From Calliopum simillimum (lineage: Eukaryota > Arthropoda > Insecta > Diptera > Lauxaniidae): 64,000 bases of DNA. Location: assembly GCA_951812925.1 (NCBI GenBank), contig OX638372.1:8122001-8186000 (forward strand), written 5' to 3'. The position numbers and the translations under genes were made by a program. The notes beneath the pieces were generated by a model. The model saw only the letters and a program-made list of their open reading frames with translations. It was not told the origin of the DNA and did no database searches. Of the stretch, positions 34,205 through 45,419 are shown piece after piece. Every line of letters starts with the position of its first letter. Position 1 is the first letter of the stretch.

Positions 34205-36405
34205 TACTGTTCTATGCTCCTAGAGGAGGATACTAGTCCAAAAAGCAAATGAATCTAAAGCGTTCAACCCCCCTAAGTAAGTACTTGTCTCTCTCACTAA
34301 ATTAAGTAAGATAGTTTCTGTCGTTGGAGTTTTGCTTACATGAGAGCTGTTACGCTCGATATTTCAAATCAGCAAGTGGTAAACCATTTCCTAAAAAAAT
34401 ATCAAAAGGCATTTAGCAACCAGAGCTTAAATTAACCACATTATAAATCTAATCGCATCATTCCTCATTTGTTCAGAAATCAAAACGCTAATTTATGTGG
34501 CAACCTCGAAAAAAAAAACTAAAAAACCCACCAATACAAAAGAAACAAATTACGCTCATTCATAATGCATTAGGTCAAATAAACAAATAAGAAAAATGTT
34601 TAAAAGAAAACCCCGAAAAAATATAAAAATGTTGATTTATTGCAAAAATTGTAGCGAAAAAGAGTTTCGCCAACATTAATGGAATTCATCAACGCGAAGC
34701 AAATTTTTTACACGCCCCTTAACTTTTTTTTTCGTTCAAGGTTTTGCGCTTTTTTATGAGAATGAGTATAAAATAAAACAATTTGTACGCTTTTTCTTTT
34801 TTTTTCGAGGGGAATTGACCACTTTTCTTTCAAATTTTTCTTTTCTTACCAGGGCCATTCAAATAAAACATTTTATATGTTGGCTGCACGCTACATAGAT
34901 CACATCTCCTGCGCTACAGGATTTAGCCTCTGGCAAGGAAATCATTTTTCTTTTGTTTCCTGTTTATTTTTTTATCTCCCGTCTTTTTATGTTTCTTCTT
35001 CGCTTTTGTTGTCTGTCGGTAGGTAGTATCTGTGTGTGTTTGAAAAATAAAATCATAATAAAAAACGAAAAAATGTAAACAAAAAAAGATGAAGGAAATT
35101 TGCAGCAGATTTATTGAAAAAAGAAATAGATTTACAACATCAACGATTTCATGCACCACCTCCTCATTCATAATCTCTCGACGTACTACAACAATACTCC
35201 AACATTTTGCTGCCATTTTTCTTTTGTTGTTGTTTGTTTTCACACATTTTTTCACCAATTTTTTTTTTCTGATTTTATTTAATGCTCGTATGTTGGCAAC
35301 AATGTTATTAATGACCGTAGCTGCTAAAGTCACCTGCACCAAGCTATAAAGTAGCTATCGATTGTACAGTGGCACCTTTGCTTTTTGGTACCATGAGCGT
35401 TAAATGGCAAAATATTGCGCTACTTTTTGGCTGTAAAAAAAAAATTTAAGAAGAACGCTTAAAGCCATATGAAAAATTATTAGCAGTTGGCAACACTTTG
35501 TGCCATTATAGAATGAAAAATTTACAAAAGTTTGGGCAATTCAGCAGACGCATAAATTGGTTAAATTGCTTTACAATGAAAGTATTAGCGAAGTGATCTG
35601 AAGTGCCGTAAGCGTCTACTCAAATAAATTAAATACTTCTCAAAAAGTCAGATAAGAAATTATTTAAATGGAATTTGGAATATTTTTCTTTTTAATTTTT
35701 GGAAATTTTTCACATTATTCGTTGAATGGACATGGGAAACAGACGAAGACACGAAGAAAATATTTTGCTTCAATATATCTAACGACTTTTTGAATAGTAA
35801 ATTTTGCGGATAATTTCGAGCTAAATCTACATTAAAATAGTACTTTTGGAAAAGAATTATTTATAATTAGGTATACTAACATAATTTAACACATTAAAAA
35901 TACTGCTAAATATATTGTCTTTTTTAATAACCAAATACAAAGAGGGATCTCAGTTTACTGAAATCATATTTTTCTGAAGACCAATTTAATTTATATTTTA
36001 TTATATGGTAGGTATATGGTAAATAACATCAAGTTTCACTTAATCTAGATAGACCCTAGCCTTGTTTTTTAAATTTACAAATTTTTTTTTTTGGTTATTT
36101 CGTGTATAAGAGGTTGTGTGACAATGAATATGGTGATTTTTGAATTTATTTTACATTCAGTGAAAGTAAAATTTTTATAATTTTTGTTCATTATTCTCTT
36201 ACTCGTACACGGAGAAAAAAACAGTACTTGTTACTTTATTTCTCATAAATTTTACCAGAATTTCAAATAAAAATAGTGACAACTTTACACCGAAGTAAGA
36301 TTCACCATACTGTTTTAGTTAATTCAGAATGTATATTTCCTAGTAAGTTTTATGAAAAAATTGGAGTGATATTAACCTTACTGTATAGTACAAACAACAA
36401 AAAAA
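34205..36405. other. AT-rich non-coding stretch, no gene seen
   Basis: Open frames on both strands around 34.9-35.35 kb overlap each other and have low-complexity Lys/Asn or Phe/Leu composition with no motif. I treat them as chance. A terminus-like TACACGGAGAAAAAAA occurs at 36209. Confidence 0.45.
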
Positions 36406-36411
36406 AATAAA

Positions 36412-36505
36412 AAATTAACTAACCGGCCCTAGGGTACGAACCCTGGCCCTTCCGTATGATAGTCAGATACATATACTCTGGGCTGCTTACGCATGTGATG
36501 TAGAA
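36412..36505 (-). repeat. tRNA-derived SINE-like fragment 3
   Basis: On the minus strand 'CTACATCACATGCGTAAGC' leads into 'AGCCCAGAGTATATGTATC' and a B-box-like 'CAGGGTTCGTACCCT'. The leader matches fragment 1 and the middle matches fragment 2. The A-box is poor, so it is probably a decayed copy. Confidence 0.45.
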
Positions 36506-36509
36506 GCAA

Positions 36510-38035
36510 AAAAATTTGTATGTAAAGGAAATGTCTGTCCAAAAATAGAAATTGTTACTAAAATTATAAAAGTCAAAATGATTCTATATCCTTATGATAT
36601 TTACCTTACTCGAGTGGGGCGACAATTATGACACTCATTTTTGTGCGTGAAAAAAATAAAGTTATTTTGACTAGAATTATAAAATCAAAATGGTCACAAA
36701 TTTTTTTTCTGAAACTATAAATTACTTTACAGAAAGTCAAATGTAGAAAATTTGTGGTAAATATTCCTTTATTATTTAACTACAATACATTTCATTTGCA
36801 AATATGACGTTAGGGACCCATCAAATAGTTCTTACGTAAGGTAAATTATATTTGAAATTTAGTGTTGATTACTTTAATTTTTCGAGCCAGTTTCAATATC
36901 TGTAACTTAGTTGCCCATATTATTGAGTCTCTAAGAATAACGAAAACAAAATTTTTATTATAGTTGATTCTTGAGCGCTGAAAGTGAAAGTTTAGTTCAA
37001 GCTTTTCGGTGTTTACTTTTAGAATGTCGGTTTTTTGCTGGGATTACAGCAGAAAATGTACTTTCTCCCATGTCTTCTTCAATTCTTTTGCAGTCTGAAG
37101 TGAGCATTTCTTAACGAATTCCCTAAATGTCTCTACTCCATAACCTTATCAATTTGGAGAGTCTTTATCCGTTAAGAAACAACCGCTTTTATATGATTCC
37201 AACCTGGATATGGAGATGATCTAGCAGCTAAAATTTGTTCTCATACCTGATAGGCTTTCTTCTTGTGAACTGTTTGATTCCATGACTTTGGAATGATGGG
37301 ATCGTACCCCCAACAACCAAATGTTTTTAAGAGAGCAGGGTAAGAGCATGACATCTTTCATTCCGGAGAGTATTAACCTCGGTAAAAAGGTCATTTCTGT
37401 CTATGTTGTTATTTTGACAAATATCTAGGTACATGTATTGCCTATCACAAATTGGTATCATTCCCCAAAGGAAGGCATTATTTGGTAGTAATTAAATTTA
37501 TACCACTTGATCCTATGGCATCATCCTTTCACTTCAAAACTTTAAAAATTTTTTCCAATGGTAGCAGTTTTCTGAGTAAGAACAAAAAAAATTTTATAAC
37601 TCAGATTCCACTAACTTCCTTCCAGAAGGATCGTTGAAATATCGGACGTTGCTGATTACAAAAGTAGCAATATCTTATCTAATTCATTATTGACACTATA
37701 AAGAGAGTTGAGATAACAAGAGAATCAATACAATGCACACAAAAAACTGAACAGGTAATTTGCCATGAACGGCAAAATTGGGGTAATCGCTGATGAGAAA
37801 TAGGCATAACATATAAACCGCATTGTTCACTTGTCAACCGACAACTGAAAATACAGAATTCATTTCTTTTCCGTAAGAAATCAAATTTAAGTCCACCAAG
37901 TAATTTAAGAAGAAAACATCAAAATGCGTCAGGGCTATCTGGGTAAGTTAACTGAAGACGAAAAAAAAAATCGTATGAAGATTACAAAATTTTTTATTCG
38001 AAAATTTGGACAGTGAAAGCAAATGGGTCAGGGGA
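36510..38035. other. Non-coding stretch, unrecognised, low in simple repeats
   Basis: From about 36960 to 37650 the base composition is more even than in the surroundings and there are few homopolymer runs. Minus-strand frames show peptides such as 'WGYDPIIPKSWNQTVHKKKA' broken by stops. This looks like an old remnant of something coding, but I do not recognise it. Confidence 0.35.
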
Positions 38036-38039
38036 GAAT

Positions 38040-38215
38040 CATTTCCGAAATATCTTCGGGAGGTGATAGAAGAGATCTAGACTAACAGAAAATTGCAACT
38101 GGAGGGGGTCTAAAATGTACCCCTGAAGAGTTAAAGGGTTAAATCTGATTTTCTGACTTGTCTCAGAAAAAACATTTTATTGGATCACCCTAACGTTTTA
38201 GAGAAAACATTGCCG
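38040..38215 (-). repeat. Dispersed repeat, copy 2
   Basis: Reverse-oriented counterpart of the segment at 8985-9155. Shared landmarks are 'GTACATTTTAGACCCCCTCC' and 'TCTAAAACGTTAG'. Class unknown. Confidence 0.6.
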
Positions 38216-39133
38216 GCCATTTTAGTATGAAAAGCGTCCCGGTAACACACCCTTTTATAATTTTTTTTGAAAACCTCGTTCAATTTTCTTCAATTTTGTG
38301 GCACATTTGTTTTACCAATTTGTTAGTTTGAGATCAGAAAAAAATCGGATAATCACAACTTTCTTGTTGGATTAAGTATTACTTGCCGAGAAATCATACA
38401 TTGAAGTTGAGGTACCTAACTCTCTATAAATTTACTTTAGTTCTTTACATAAGGGGGCTCTGTACTTTCTATTTAACTCTGTCATTTGAGGAAAAACACA
38501 GTCTTGTACATAAGAAATTGTTTTCAAATATTTTAATTTCCATAGAATTGTCAGTTTTCAAGACTGCAACACGTGAAAATAAAAATAAATTTTATTAAAT
38601 TTTTGTATTCTATTTAATGAAACAACTTACAAAACCGAAAAATATCACAAAATACCTACCCTACAATTATTACTCTTTCAAACGAACCACAATTTACAGA
38701 AACAATTAGGCATAATAATGCTTCCATTTTTTGTGCAATATAAAGTTAGGAACACTTACAAATTTACCATTTTCATCAACAATGTACCAAAGGAACTTAT
38801 AAATAATTAATTATAATTTGTCAAACAGTTGTTGCCAATTTATTAATAAACATAAATTCCTTTTATTTGTGTGAACACAGCAATTTCTATAAGCAAACGT
38901 GCGTCCCTTTAAAAGTAGGCGAACAAACTCACTCCGCAAGGATCACAAGAATGTCTTCTACCTAAATAAGTACTACACCCAACCACTCTAAACTTAAACT
39001 TTTAAGTTGTCTCAATTGTTGTTTGTCTGTGTGTGTGCAGTTTGTTTGTAACTGTAGTTATCAGAATTTGTCCCCAGTTTGCAATACAAATTCATTAGCC
39101 GCGACTTAAATCGCAGTCAGGCATTAAGATGTA

Positions 39134-39988
39134 GGGGAACTGATGCTATTGTGGTATAGTTTTTCAATGTGGTATGGTCGCATATCTCCGAATTGGGAAG
39201 GAACCTGCGAACGTAACTGCTTTTATCCTCTCAGAAAACATGAAAAACCAGGGATGTGTTGCTGTCATGCACCAAACAAAATTTTTCCGATTTCTGTTGA
39301 ACGAAACGTAAGTCGCGTGTGGTTGATTTTTTTTTCCGGATTTTTTGCAAAAAAATTTTGTTAAGAAAAAGTAGCTTTTTGGTGAAGTTTTATTTATATT
39401 CAATAAAGGTAAGTGCTAAGTATTGCGAAATAAGTGTTAAACTGTGTCAACTCACAAAGTTTCCCATTTTATTTTTAGAATTTTGTAATTTCTAAAAATT
39501 GGCCAGTGTGGTATAGTCGAGGTTCGCTAATGTGGTATATGAATATTTCTTTTTATTCTTAACATTATTTGATTGCTGTTTATTTTTTTATAAAAACTAT
39601 GAGCTTGAGAACCAACGTAAATGTTATTATGAACTTATTTCATACCTTTCAAACTTTATATTTGGTTTTATGGTATAAGTATACCACATTACCCTACTTA
39701 TATGTACCACATTACCAGCCCACTTTACAAGTACTGATCAGTATATATACCACATTGTGCCACCATATATACCACATTACCTCCCAACTTTTTGAAAACA
39801 GCTTTTTTGACTTTTTCCAGATTTTGCTCAATAACTTTTTTTAATGAAATTGCACACATTTTATTGAAATATATTCTGTAGCCAATACTTCAATGATGAG
39901 CATACAAAAATTTGGCTGAATTTGATCGAACGGTTCTCTTTCAAATTTCACCTAAACATTAGCTATACCACAATAGCATCAGTTCCCC
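39134..39988. mobile_element. MITE with perfect 29-bp inverted ends and TACCACAWT motif array
   Basis: 39131-39159 and 39963-39991 are exact reverse complements (outer part GTAGGGGAACTGATGC, inner part TATTGTGGTATAG). The palindrome includes TA at 39132-39133 and 39989-39990, suggesting a TA target duplication with element ends GGGGAACTG. Between them a motif TACCACATT or its reverse AATGTGGTA recurs at about 39168, 39530, 39680, 39707, 39751 and 39773, plus variants in both ends. There is no transposase frame. A fragment of the same family lies reversed at 22638-22865. Confidence 0.8.
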
Positions 39989-39991
39989 TAC

Positions 39992-41690
39992 TACATGGCA
40001 TTCATACCACTTCATATAGTCGTTAGTAAGTAGTATAGGGAAAGGCATGAACGTTACCAAGCCAACCCCCCAAAATAAAATATGATATGCTCAAAAGTAT
40101 ATTGCCACTGATGCTGAATATGATATTTGGGCACCACCAGTAGTGACTGGTAACCAATGGTTTTATTATGGAAAAATTTAAATTGTTACTACGTGCTCGA
40201 TTATTTAATGGCGGCGCAGAAAAATCCTTAGAGTGTGATGATATGGTGGTTTTTGGGTCGTGTAGTTTGTGTATTTGGTGCCGACGATGTTGTTATTTGT
40301 GTAAAACATTAAAAAGTTGCCTATTTTTGGTATTTTTGTTTACCTGTATCATTTTAGTTTTTATGTAGAAACACAGACATAAGAAATTGCGTTTTTAGTA
40401 GCCGGTACAAATGAAATGATTTTAGTAGATTGAGAACTGCATTAAAAACTAGTGTGCTAAGTGACTTATCGTTTATATTCTTATTAAGTTTTATTGGAAC
40501 TTAGCCATTTAAACTTTTGTCAACTAATCTTCTTAATCTCAATGAAAGTATAAAAAATTACGAAACTAGAGTGTCGCGCCATCGTAAGGTTCCTCACGAA
40601 GCAAAAAAATTCAATTTCAAGGTTGTGTCACATTTCGTTACATAAGTCTGTGTTTGTGTGAGGGAGAGAGGGATGCAACAATAAACCAGATTAAGATTAT
40701 CACGTCCAAGAAAAAGTTGTATTTTTTAGTTTCATTAGTTAAATACTTATAAAATAATTTTTTGTACTGCAGCAATTAAGTAATATATATCTTAGATAAC
40801 CGCATTGAGCTTCAGTATAAATACTATATATGTGCAAGAAGATTTTATCTATAACTCCTCTTTTCTATTACTTGCAAATCAACCTGCCTCCTTCAAAAAT
40901 TGTTCAGCACCTTAAGCAACACTTTGTCTTTAGGTCTACTACCACAAATTAAAGTTAGAGAATCCTACTTAAAATAGATATCGTTTTATAGATAATTTTT
41001 GCCTTAAGGATACAGATTACTTTTTTGTGTTATTGTTATTGTTATTTAAAGCATCAGATTAGTTGTGTGCGTATTACTAATCTCAAAGTTTTACGAAATT
41101 AAAATTCAAAATGCGTACGTACTGAATGAAAAATTAAATTTTTGTTCAATATTACTTAAGGCGTGAAATAAGAAAAATAAATAAAAGTCTTAAAAAAAAC
41201 AAACAACTTTTATTAAACGTGCAAATTTTCAGTTTCTGGTTAGTTGAGAATTTAAAAATAAACTACAAACTTTATAAATTAAAGAGATGAAACTATTTAA
41301 TTTCTTTAAACTAAGTTTTTGTATATATACAGTACAATGGTATATTCTGCTGAGGACTTCGGGACTATTTTTCAAAAATGTTGAGTCTGACTATGAGCTT
41401 TGTGTGATATCAGTGTTAGTTTATTGTGAAGAATTTGTACCTATAAAATGTTTGAAAGCAGTTTTTTTTTTTTTAATGAAGTGATATGACCTTACATTTG
41501 ATATTTCTTTACAGAATTTTATGCACTGATCTGTTTTGGAAAGGTAGTGCTCCAGGCTATGTTTTGGCACAAAGCAAGTTTCTGCAATTTGGCAAAAAGT
41601 ACTATTTTTAAAAATTTTTTAGTACTGAGATTATTAAAAACGTTCCATGGCCTACTTTTGAGATCTCCTTAAATATTTTTTTGAGAAAAA
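39992..41690. other. Non-coding stretch, no gene seen
   Basis: A short plus-strand frame (40168-40365) has a Cys-rich, hydrophobic end but no homology that I recognise and no splice context. No gene supported. Confidence 0.4.
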
Positions 41691-41699
41691 AGAAACTGA

Positions 41700-42290
41700 G
41701 TGGAGCACTTTAAGAAAACTATCGCGGCTATGTTAGTCGGAATTTCGTTCCGGGGGCATCAAAAGTTTTCTTTTGATGTAAATAAGCACCACGTATATCT
41801 CAGTCCATTTCAGAAAAGATCTGATGAATCCCGAGCCATTTACAAAACCGAAAATTGCTCAAATATATGAAAAAAAGTTTTGATTTTAAAATATAAACTG
41901 CACAACCTCTTCTACGGCTTTTGAGCTGCAATTTATTTCTCCGTACGTTTTTTAATTTTAAAGATATTGTCCATTTAAGGTGGAAAACTGTAATACGAAA
42001 TGGAATGGCAAACATATCCAAGATAATAGAACTTTTAGAGGAATAAATTGGAAATTCGCATTTAGTGGCTCAAAATTCATATAAAAAGTTTAACAGTTTA
42101 AGTTTTAGAACAAAAACTTTATCCATATTTTGGACAATCTTAGATTTAAAAAATGGTTTATGATACATCAAACCTTTTCTGAAATGTATGAAATTTTATA
42201 TGGTGCTTATTCACATTAAAGATAAATTTTTGCTGCCCTCGAAATGCAATTTCGAGCAACTTCAGTTTTTACCACAAAGAAAAAATTTGA
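41700..42290. repeat. Foldback inverted repeat
   Basis: The left arm has 'GATGTAAATAAGCACCACGT' and 'CATTTCAGAAAAGATCTGAT' (41777-41828). The reverse complement of the right arm has 'AATGTGAATAAGCACCATAT' and 'CATTTCAGAAAAGGTTTGAT'. Weaker pairing extends outward ('GGAATTTCGTTCCGGGGGCA' against 'GAAATTGCATTTCGAGGGCA') and inward. Arms are at least 100 bp and diverged. No coding capacity; no clear target duplication. Confidence 0.65.
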
Positions 42291-43070
42291 GTTTAATTTT
42301 AAAACCAAAAAATATTTATATAAAACAATGCCAAAAAAGTATTAATTTTAAACTATTTTGGAATACATTTCATACCTTTCTGGAATAAATTTCAAACTAT
42401 TTTGGAAATCAAAACTAAGAAAAGTAAACTATAATTTTTTAGGGTGCTTACATATTTAAACCAGTCTAATCTGTAGAGACAAGAAAATTAGCCCAATTCT
42501 TAAGACCATAAGAAATCTAAATGAATATTGTTTCTTTTCATAAAAATATATAATGATTTTTATGAAGTTCAAAATATCAAAGGCTGTTGAACTGATTAGC
42601 CTACACAGAAGAAACTTCATTTTCTGAGGCCATAGCTGTAGCCTTTAAGAGGTTTCTTTCTATCTCACAGAAAGATATTCTGAGCACATGCTTGTATCTC
42701 TATGCTATTTACCTTCATCGCGATGAAATCTAAAAACAAAAACAAAAAATGAAAACAAAAAACTCACGTGTTCTTTAAAAAGGGACATTAAACATTAAAC
42801 ATTTTTTTTTTTTTTTGTATGCAAGGAAATGTTGAGTGTTAAGGTGTAAATCATGTAAGTGGAAGGAAGGTGGTACTTAGAGAAACATAGGAAAAGTGAT
42901 TTTATGTTATAAGTATGTGTAAATATGCATGAGTAAATGTGAATAGAAGTTTTTTTTAAAATGTGTGGTTTGTTTTTTTTTTTGGAGGCTGATACGTTTG
43001 ATTGAATGAATGACTGTGAACATACCATTGTGTAATTGCTAATATTTCGTTTACGTATACGATTGCGTAC

Positions 43071-43219
43071 CTTTGGTGGGCTGACTTCACGCGTTGATAT
43101 GCCCATCTTTTCGTGATGCCTTAACTGCACCGGATATATAATCTGATAATAATGACCGCCGATACGGCGTACAAGCTCCTGATTTTGACGATACTCTTTT
43201 AGGAGGCGTTCCACTTCAC
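43071..43219 (-). CDS. Coding exon, ADAM-like metalloprotease propeptide
   Basis: The minus strand has a good acceptor (long pyrimidine tract ending CATTCTAG) before this 149-nt exon and a GTACGC donor after CCACCAAAG. The exon opens with two bases completing a split codon, then reads EVERLLKEYRQNQELV, RRIGGHYYQIIYPVQLRHHE and KMGISTREVSPPK, and ends in phase 0. The 'YQIIYPVQL' block resembles the conserved 'YEIVYPVRL' start of the M12B propeptide of ADAM proteases, secreted or membrane proteins whose prodomain keeps the catalytic zinc site latent. The catalytic, disintegrin and membrane segments are not in this window. An uninterrupted frame continues past the donor into the intron, but that sequence looks like random AT-rich DNA. 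The fly ADAM mind-meld is a possible identity; I am sure of the exon, less sure of which ADAM. Confidence 0.82.
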
Positions 43220-43234
43220 CTAGAATGAAAGAAA

Positions 43235-44110
43235 GAAGAAAAAAAAAAAGATTTTAATACGATAGAAGAGAGCGAGATAGCAAATGTGTAAAACATTAAT
43301 TAAAACTTCATTAAGTAAGCAAAAGCTAAAATGCAGATTTTACAAGAATTAAACTCGTAAAAAAGTTTTCCACAGAAATTTGCTTTTTTTCCAGCTAATA
43401 TATGCAGAACATTAGTCATGTGGAAACAGAGTGTAACTACGAGAGATGGACGAAATTAAGGTAGCAGCGATAACACTATGGAAGAGGGCAAATAACCAGA
43501 TGGGAAGGCAGGAGTAAGCGTAAAACTTTTCAACGTAACTTTCAATTAAAGTTGTACACTTTGGTTTTTAATTTTTATACAAATTTAACAAAAAGCTTGA
43601 CATGATAATAGGGGTATTTTTGAACTGAATTATTAAATTTAAATATTTTTAATAATAAGGTTTTTATTTAAATAAGTAGACAATAAACTTTATATAAAAG
43701 TAGTTCGATCATATTGTCAAGTTAATGGATCAAGAAGTAACCTTCAATATTATAAAAAAAAAAAAAAAACTCCAGCCATTTTCGAGCGAAAATAACCACA
43801 GTATGTTAAACAACCTAAATACTTGAGAGTTAAAATTTTGAATATCTAAAAAGTGGGCGTGGCACTAATTTGATTGCGCCGACTTTCAAACCATTATATT
43901 ATATTTACGTTCCGTACTTACCTACCAAATTGCATTAAAATATCTTGTATGGCGGACGGGATAAAACTCGTTAAAATTTTTAATCGGTTAAAAGTAGACG
44001 TTTGAATAATTTGATTACTCTCATTTTTCGACCAGTGTATGATATTTATGTTCGACACCTACTTACCAAATTTTAAAGAAGTTCCGAAAAAATTATCACG
44101 GCATTGAAAT
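43235..44110. other. Intronic non-coding stretch upstream of the ADAM-like exon
   Basis: It begins with the polypyrimidine tract and branch region (on the minus strand) of the exon at 43071-43219. At about 43850-44060 'AGTGGGCGTGGCACT' and two 'TACTTACC(T/A)A(C/A)CAAATT' blocks resemble the subunits of INE-1-like repeats, but no ends are visible. Confidence 0.4.
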
Positions 44111-44117
44111 TTTATCT

Positions 44118-45075
44118 ATTTTAATGAAATTTTCAGCATTTTTGTAGAAAAGTATGAGCTTTTGAAAAAAAATAGTTATACTGTAAAAAAAATTTAGTTT
44201 TGATCGAAAAATTCCTTTTTCTTTTTTCATAGCCATTTTGGGGCTTGGAGCACCCCTTTTATTTTTTTTAAAATATTTGTATTTAAAAATAAATTTTATT
44301 ACAATTATTTTTCAGTCTTCAAAACTGTGGTATGTTTTACGGTTATCAAATTATGAGTTTTTGAAGTTATATAATGTTGTGTTTATCATGAGTCGTTGGT
44401 GGGCATGCTCTACCATACAGGGCTGCCACCGTCTGAACGACATTTTTTTCAGTGAACCTTAGTGAAATTTTTCATAAAATTTTTTTGTGGAATATTTTAA
44501 TCCATTATAACCCAGTTTTTGGATAAAGGGGTCAAAAGACCCTTAAAAACGAGATATAATGGGTTAATATATTCTAAAAGGTTAACATGAAATCAAGCAA
44601 GGAACAATTTCCTTAAACATCTAAACCCATTATATCTCGATTTTATGAGTCTTTATCCAAAAACTTGGTTGTAACAGGTTAAAATATTCCTCAAAAAAAA
44701 AAATTCCCGAAGAATTTCATTAAGGCTCATGGAAAAAAATGCCGTTCGAACGGTGGCAGCCCTGTATGGTAGCGCACGCCCACCAACGACTCATGATAAA
44801 CACAACATTATATAACTTCAAAAACTCACAACTTGATAACCGTAAAATATACCACAGTTTTGAGGGCTGGAAAATAATTTTAATAAAATTTACTTTTAAA
44901 TAAAAATATTTTTAAAAAAATAAAAAGGGTGCACCAAGCCCAAAAATGGCTTTGAAAAAAGAAAAAAGTTTTTTTCGACCAAAATTAAATTTTTTTTCCA
45001 GTGTAATTATTTTTTTTTTTTCGAAAGCTTATACTTTTCTACAAAAAACCCTGAAAACTTAAATCAAATCGATTA
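44118..45075. mobile_element. Foldback element, about 450-bp arms
   Basis: The left arm (about 44118-44565) and right arm (about 44625-45075) are reverse complements over their whole length with moderate divergence. Paired landmarks: 'GAAAAGTATGAGCTTTTGAA', 'AGCCATTTTGGGGCTTGG', 'CATGAGTCGTTGGTGGGC', 'ACCATACAGGGCTGCCACCG' and 'GAGATATAATGGGTT'. The loop is about 60 bp. No open frame. Older than the 27-kb hairpin, judging by the larger number of mismatches. Confidence 0.78.
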
Positions 45076-45299
45076 AAAAGCCAAGGAGCTATAAGTTTTC
45101 AAAAGGTTGGATCGAACTTCCTATGGCCGCCATCTTGAAAATTTTCAGAATTTCGGAAAATTATTTTACCACAGTAATATGTGTGTCAAAAACTAACTTT
45201 TCACCAATTTTCATAGAAATCGGAGGTGTCAAGTCGAATCTTGGTCGGTAACACAAAGAAAGTCTCACCTATAAACTATAAATTCGCGAGACTAAAAGA

Positions 45300-45400
45300 T
45301 GTCTTGGTCTTGATGATAGCAGTCTTGGTCTTGGTCTTTCTCACGAAAATGACCAAAATTACCAAGACCAAGAATCAAGGCCAAGACTAGTTTTGCTCAT
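45300..45400. repeat. Small inverted repeat built on TCTTGG/CCAAGA
   Basis: 'AGTCTTGGTCTTGGTCTTTC' is followed within 40 bp by 'ACCAAGACCAAGAATCAAGG'. The halves can pair into a short hairpin. It may be a diverged (CAAGAC)n microsatellite. Confidence 0.5.
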
Positions 45401-45419
45401 CACTAATTCTATCCCTTAA

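Larger units (their letters stand above)
24210..43070 (-). other. Giant intron (about 18.9 kb) between the two exons
   Basis: Bounded by the GTACGC donor after the 43-kb exon and the ATTACAG acceptor before the 57-nt exon, both on the minus strand. It holds the mariner, the Penelope/hairpin composite, tandem repeats, INE-1-like copies and several MITEs. If no exon was missed inside it, the elements described there are co-transcribed with the host gene. An undetected small exon could divide it. Confidence 0.55.

Noticed and set aside
34923..35349. Overlapping open frames of 139 and 86 residues on opposite strands
   Set aside because: Low-complexity Lys/Asn and Phe/Leu composition with no motif, no splice signals and no homology that I can recognise.
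42795..43070. Extension of the ADAM-like exon to the full 139-codon open frame
   Set aside because: Sequence after the GTACGC donor turns AT-rich with low-complexity peptide; the splice donor position fits the end of the recognisable protein similarity.
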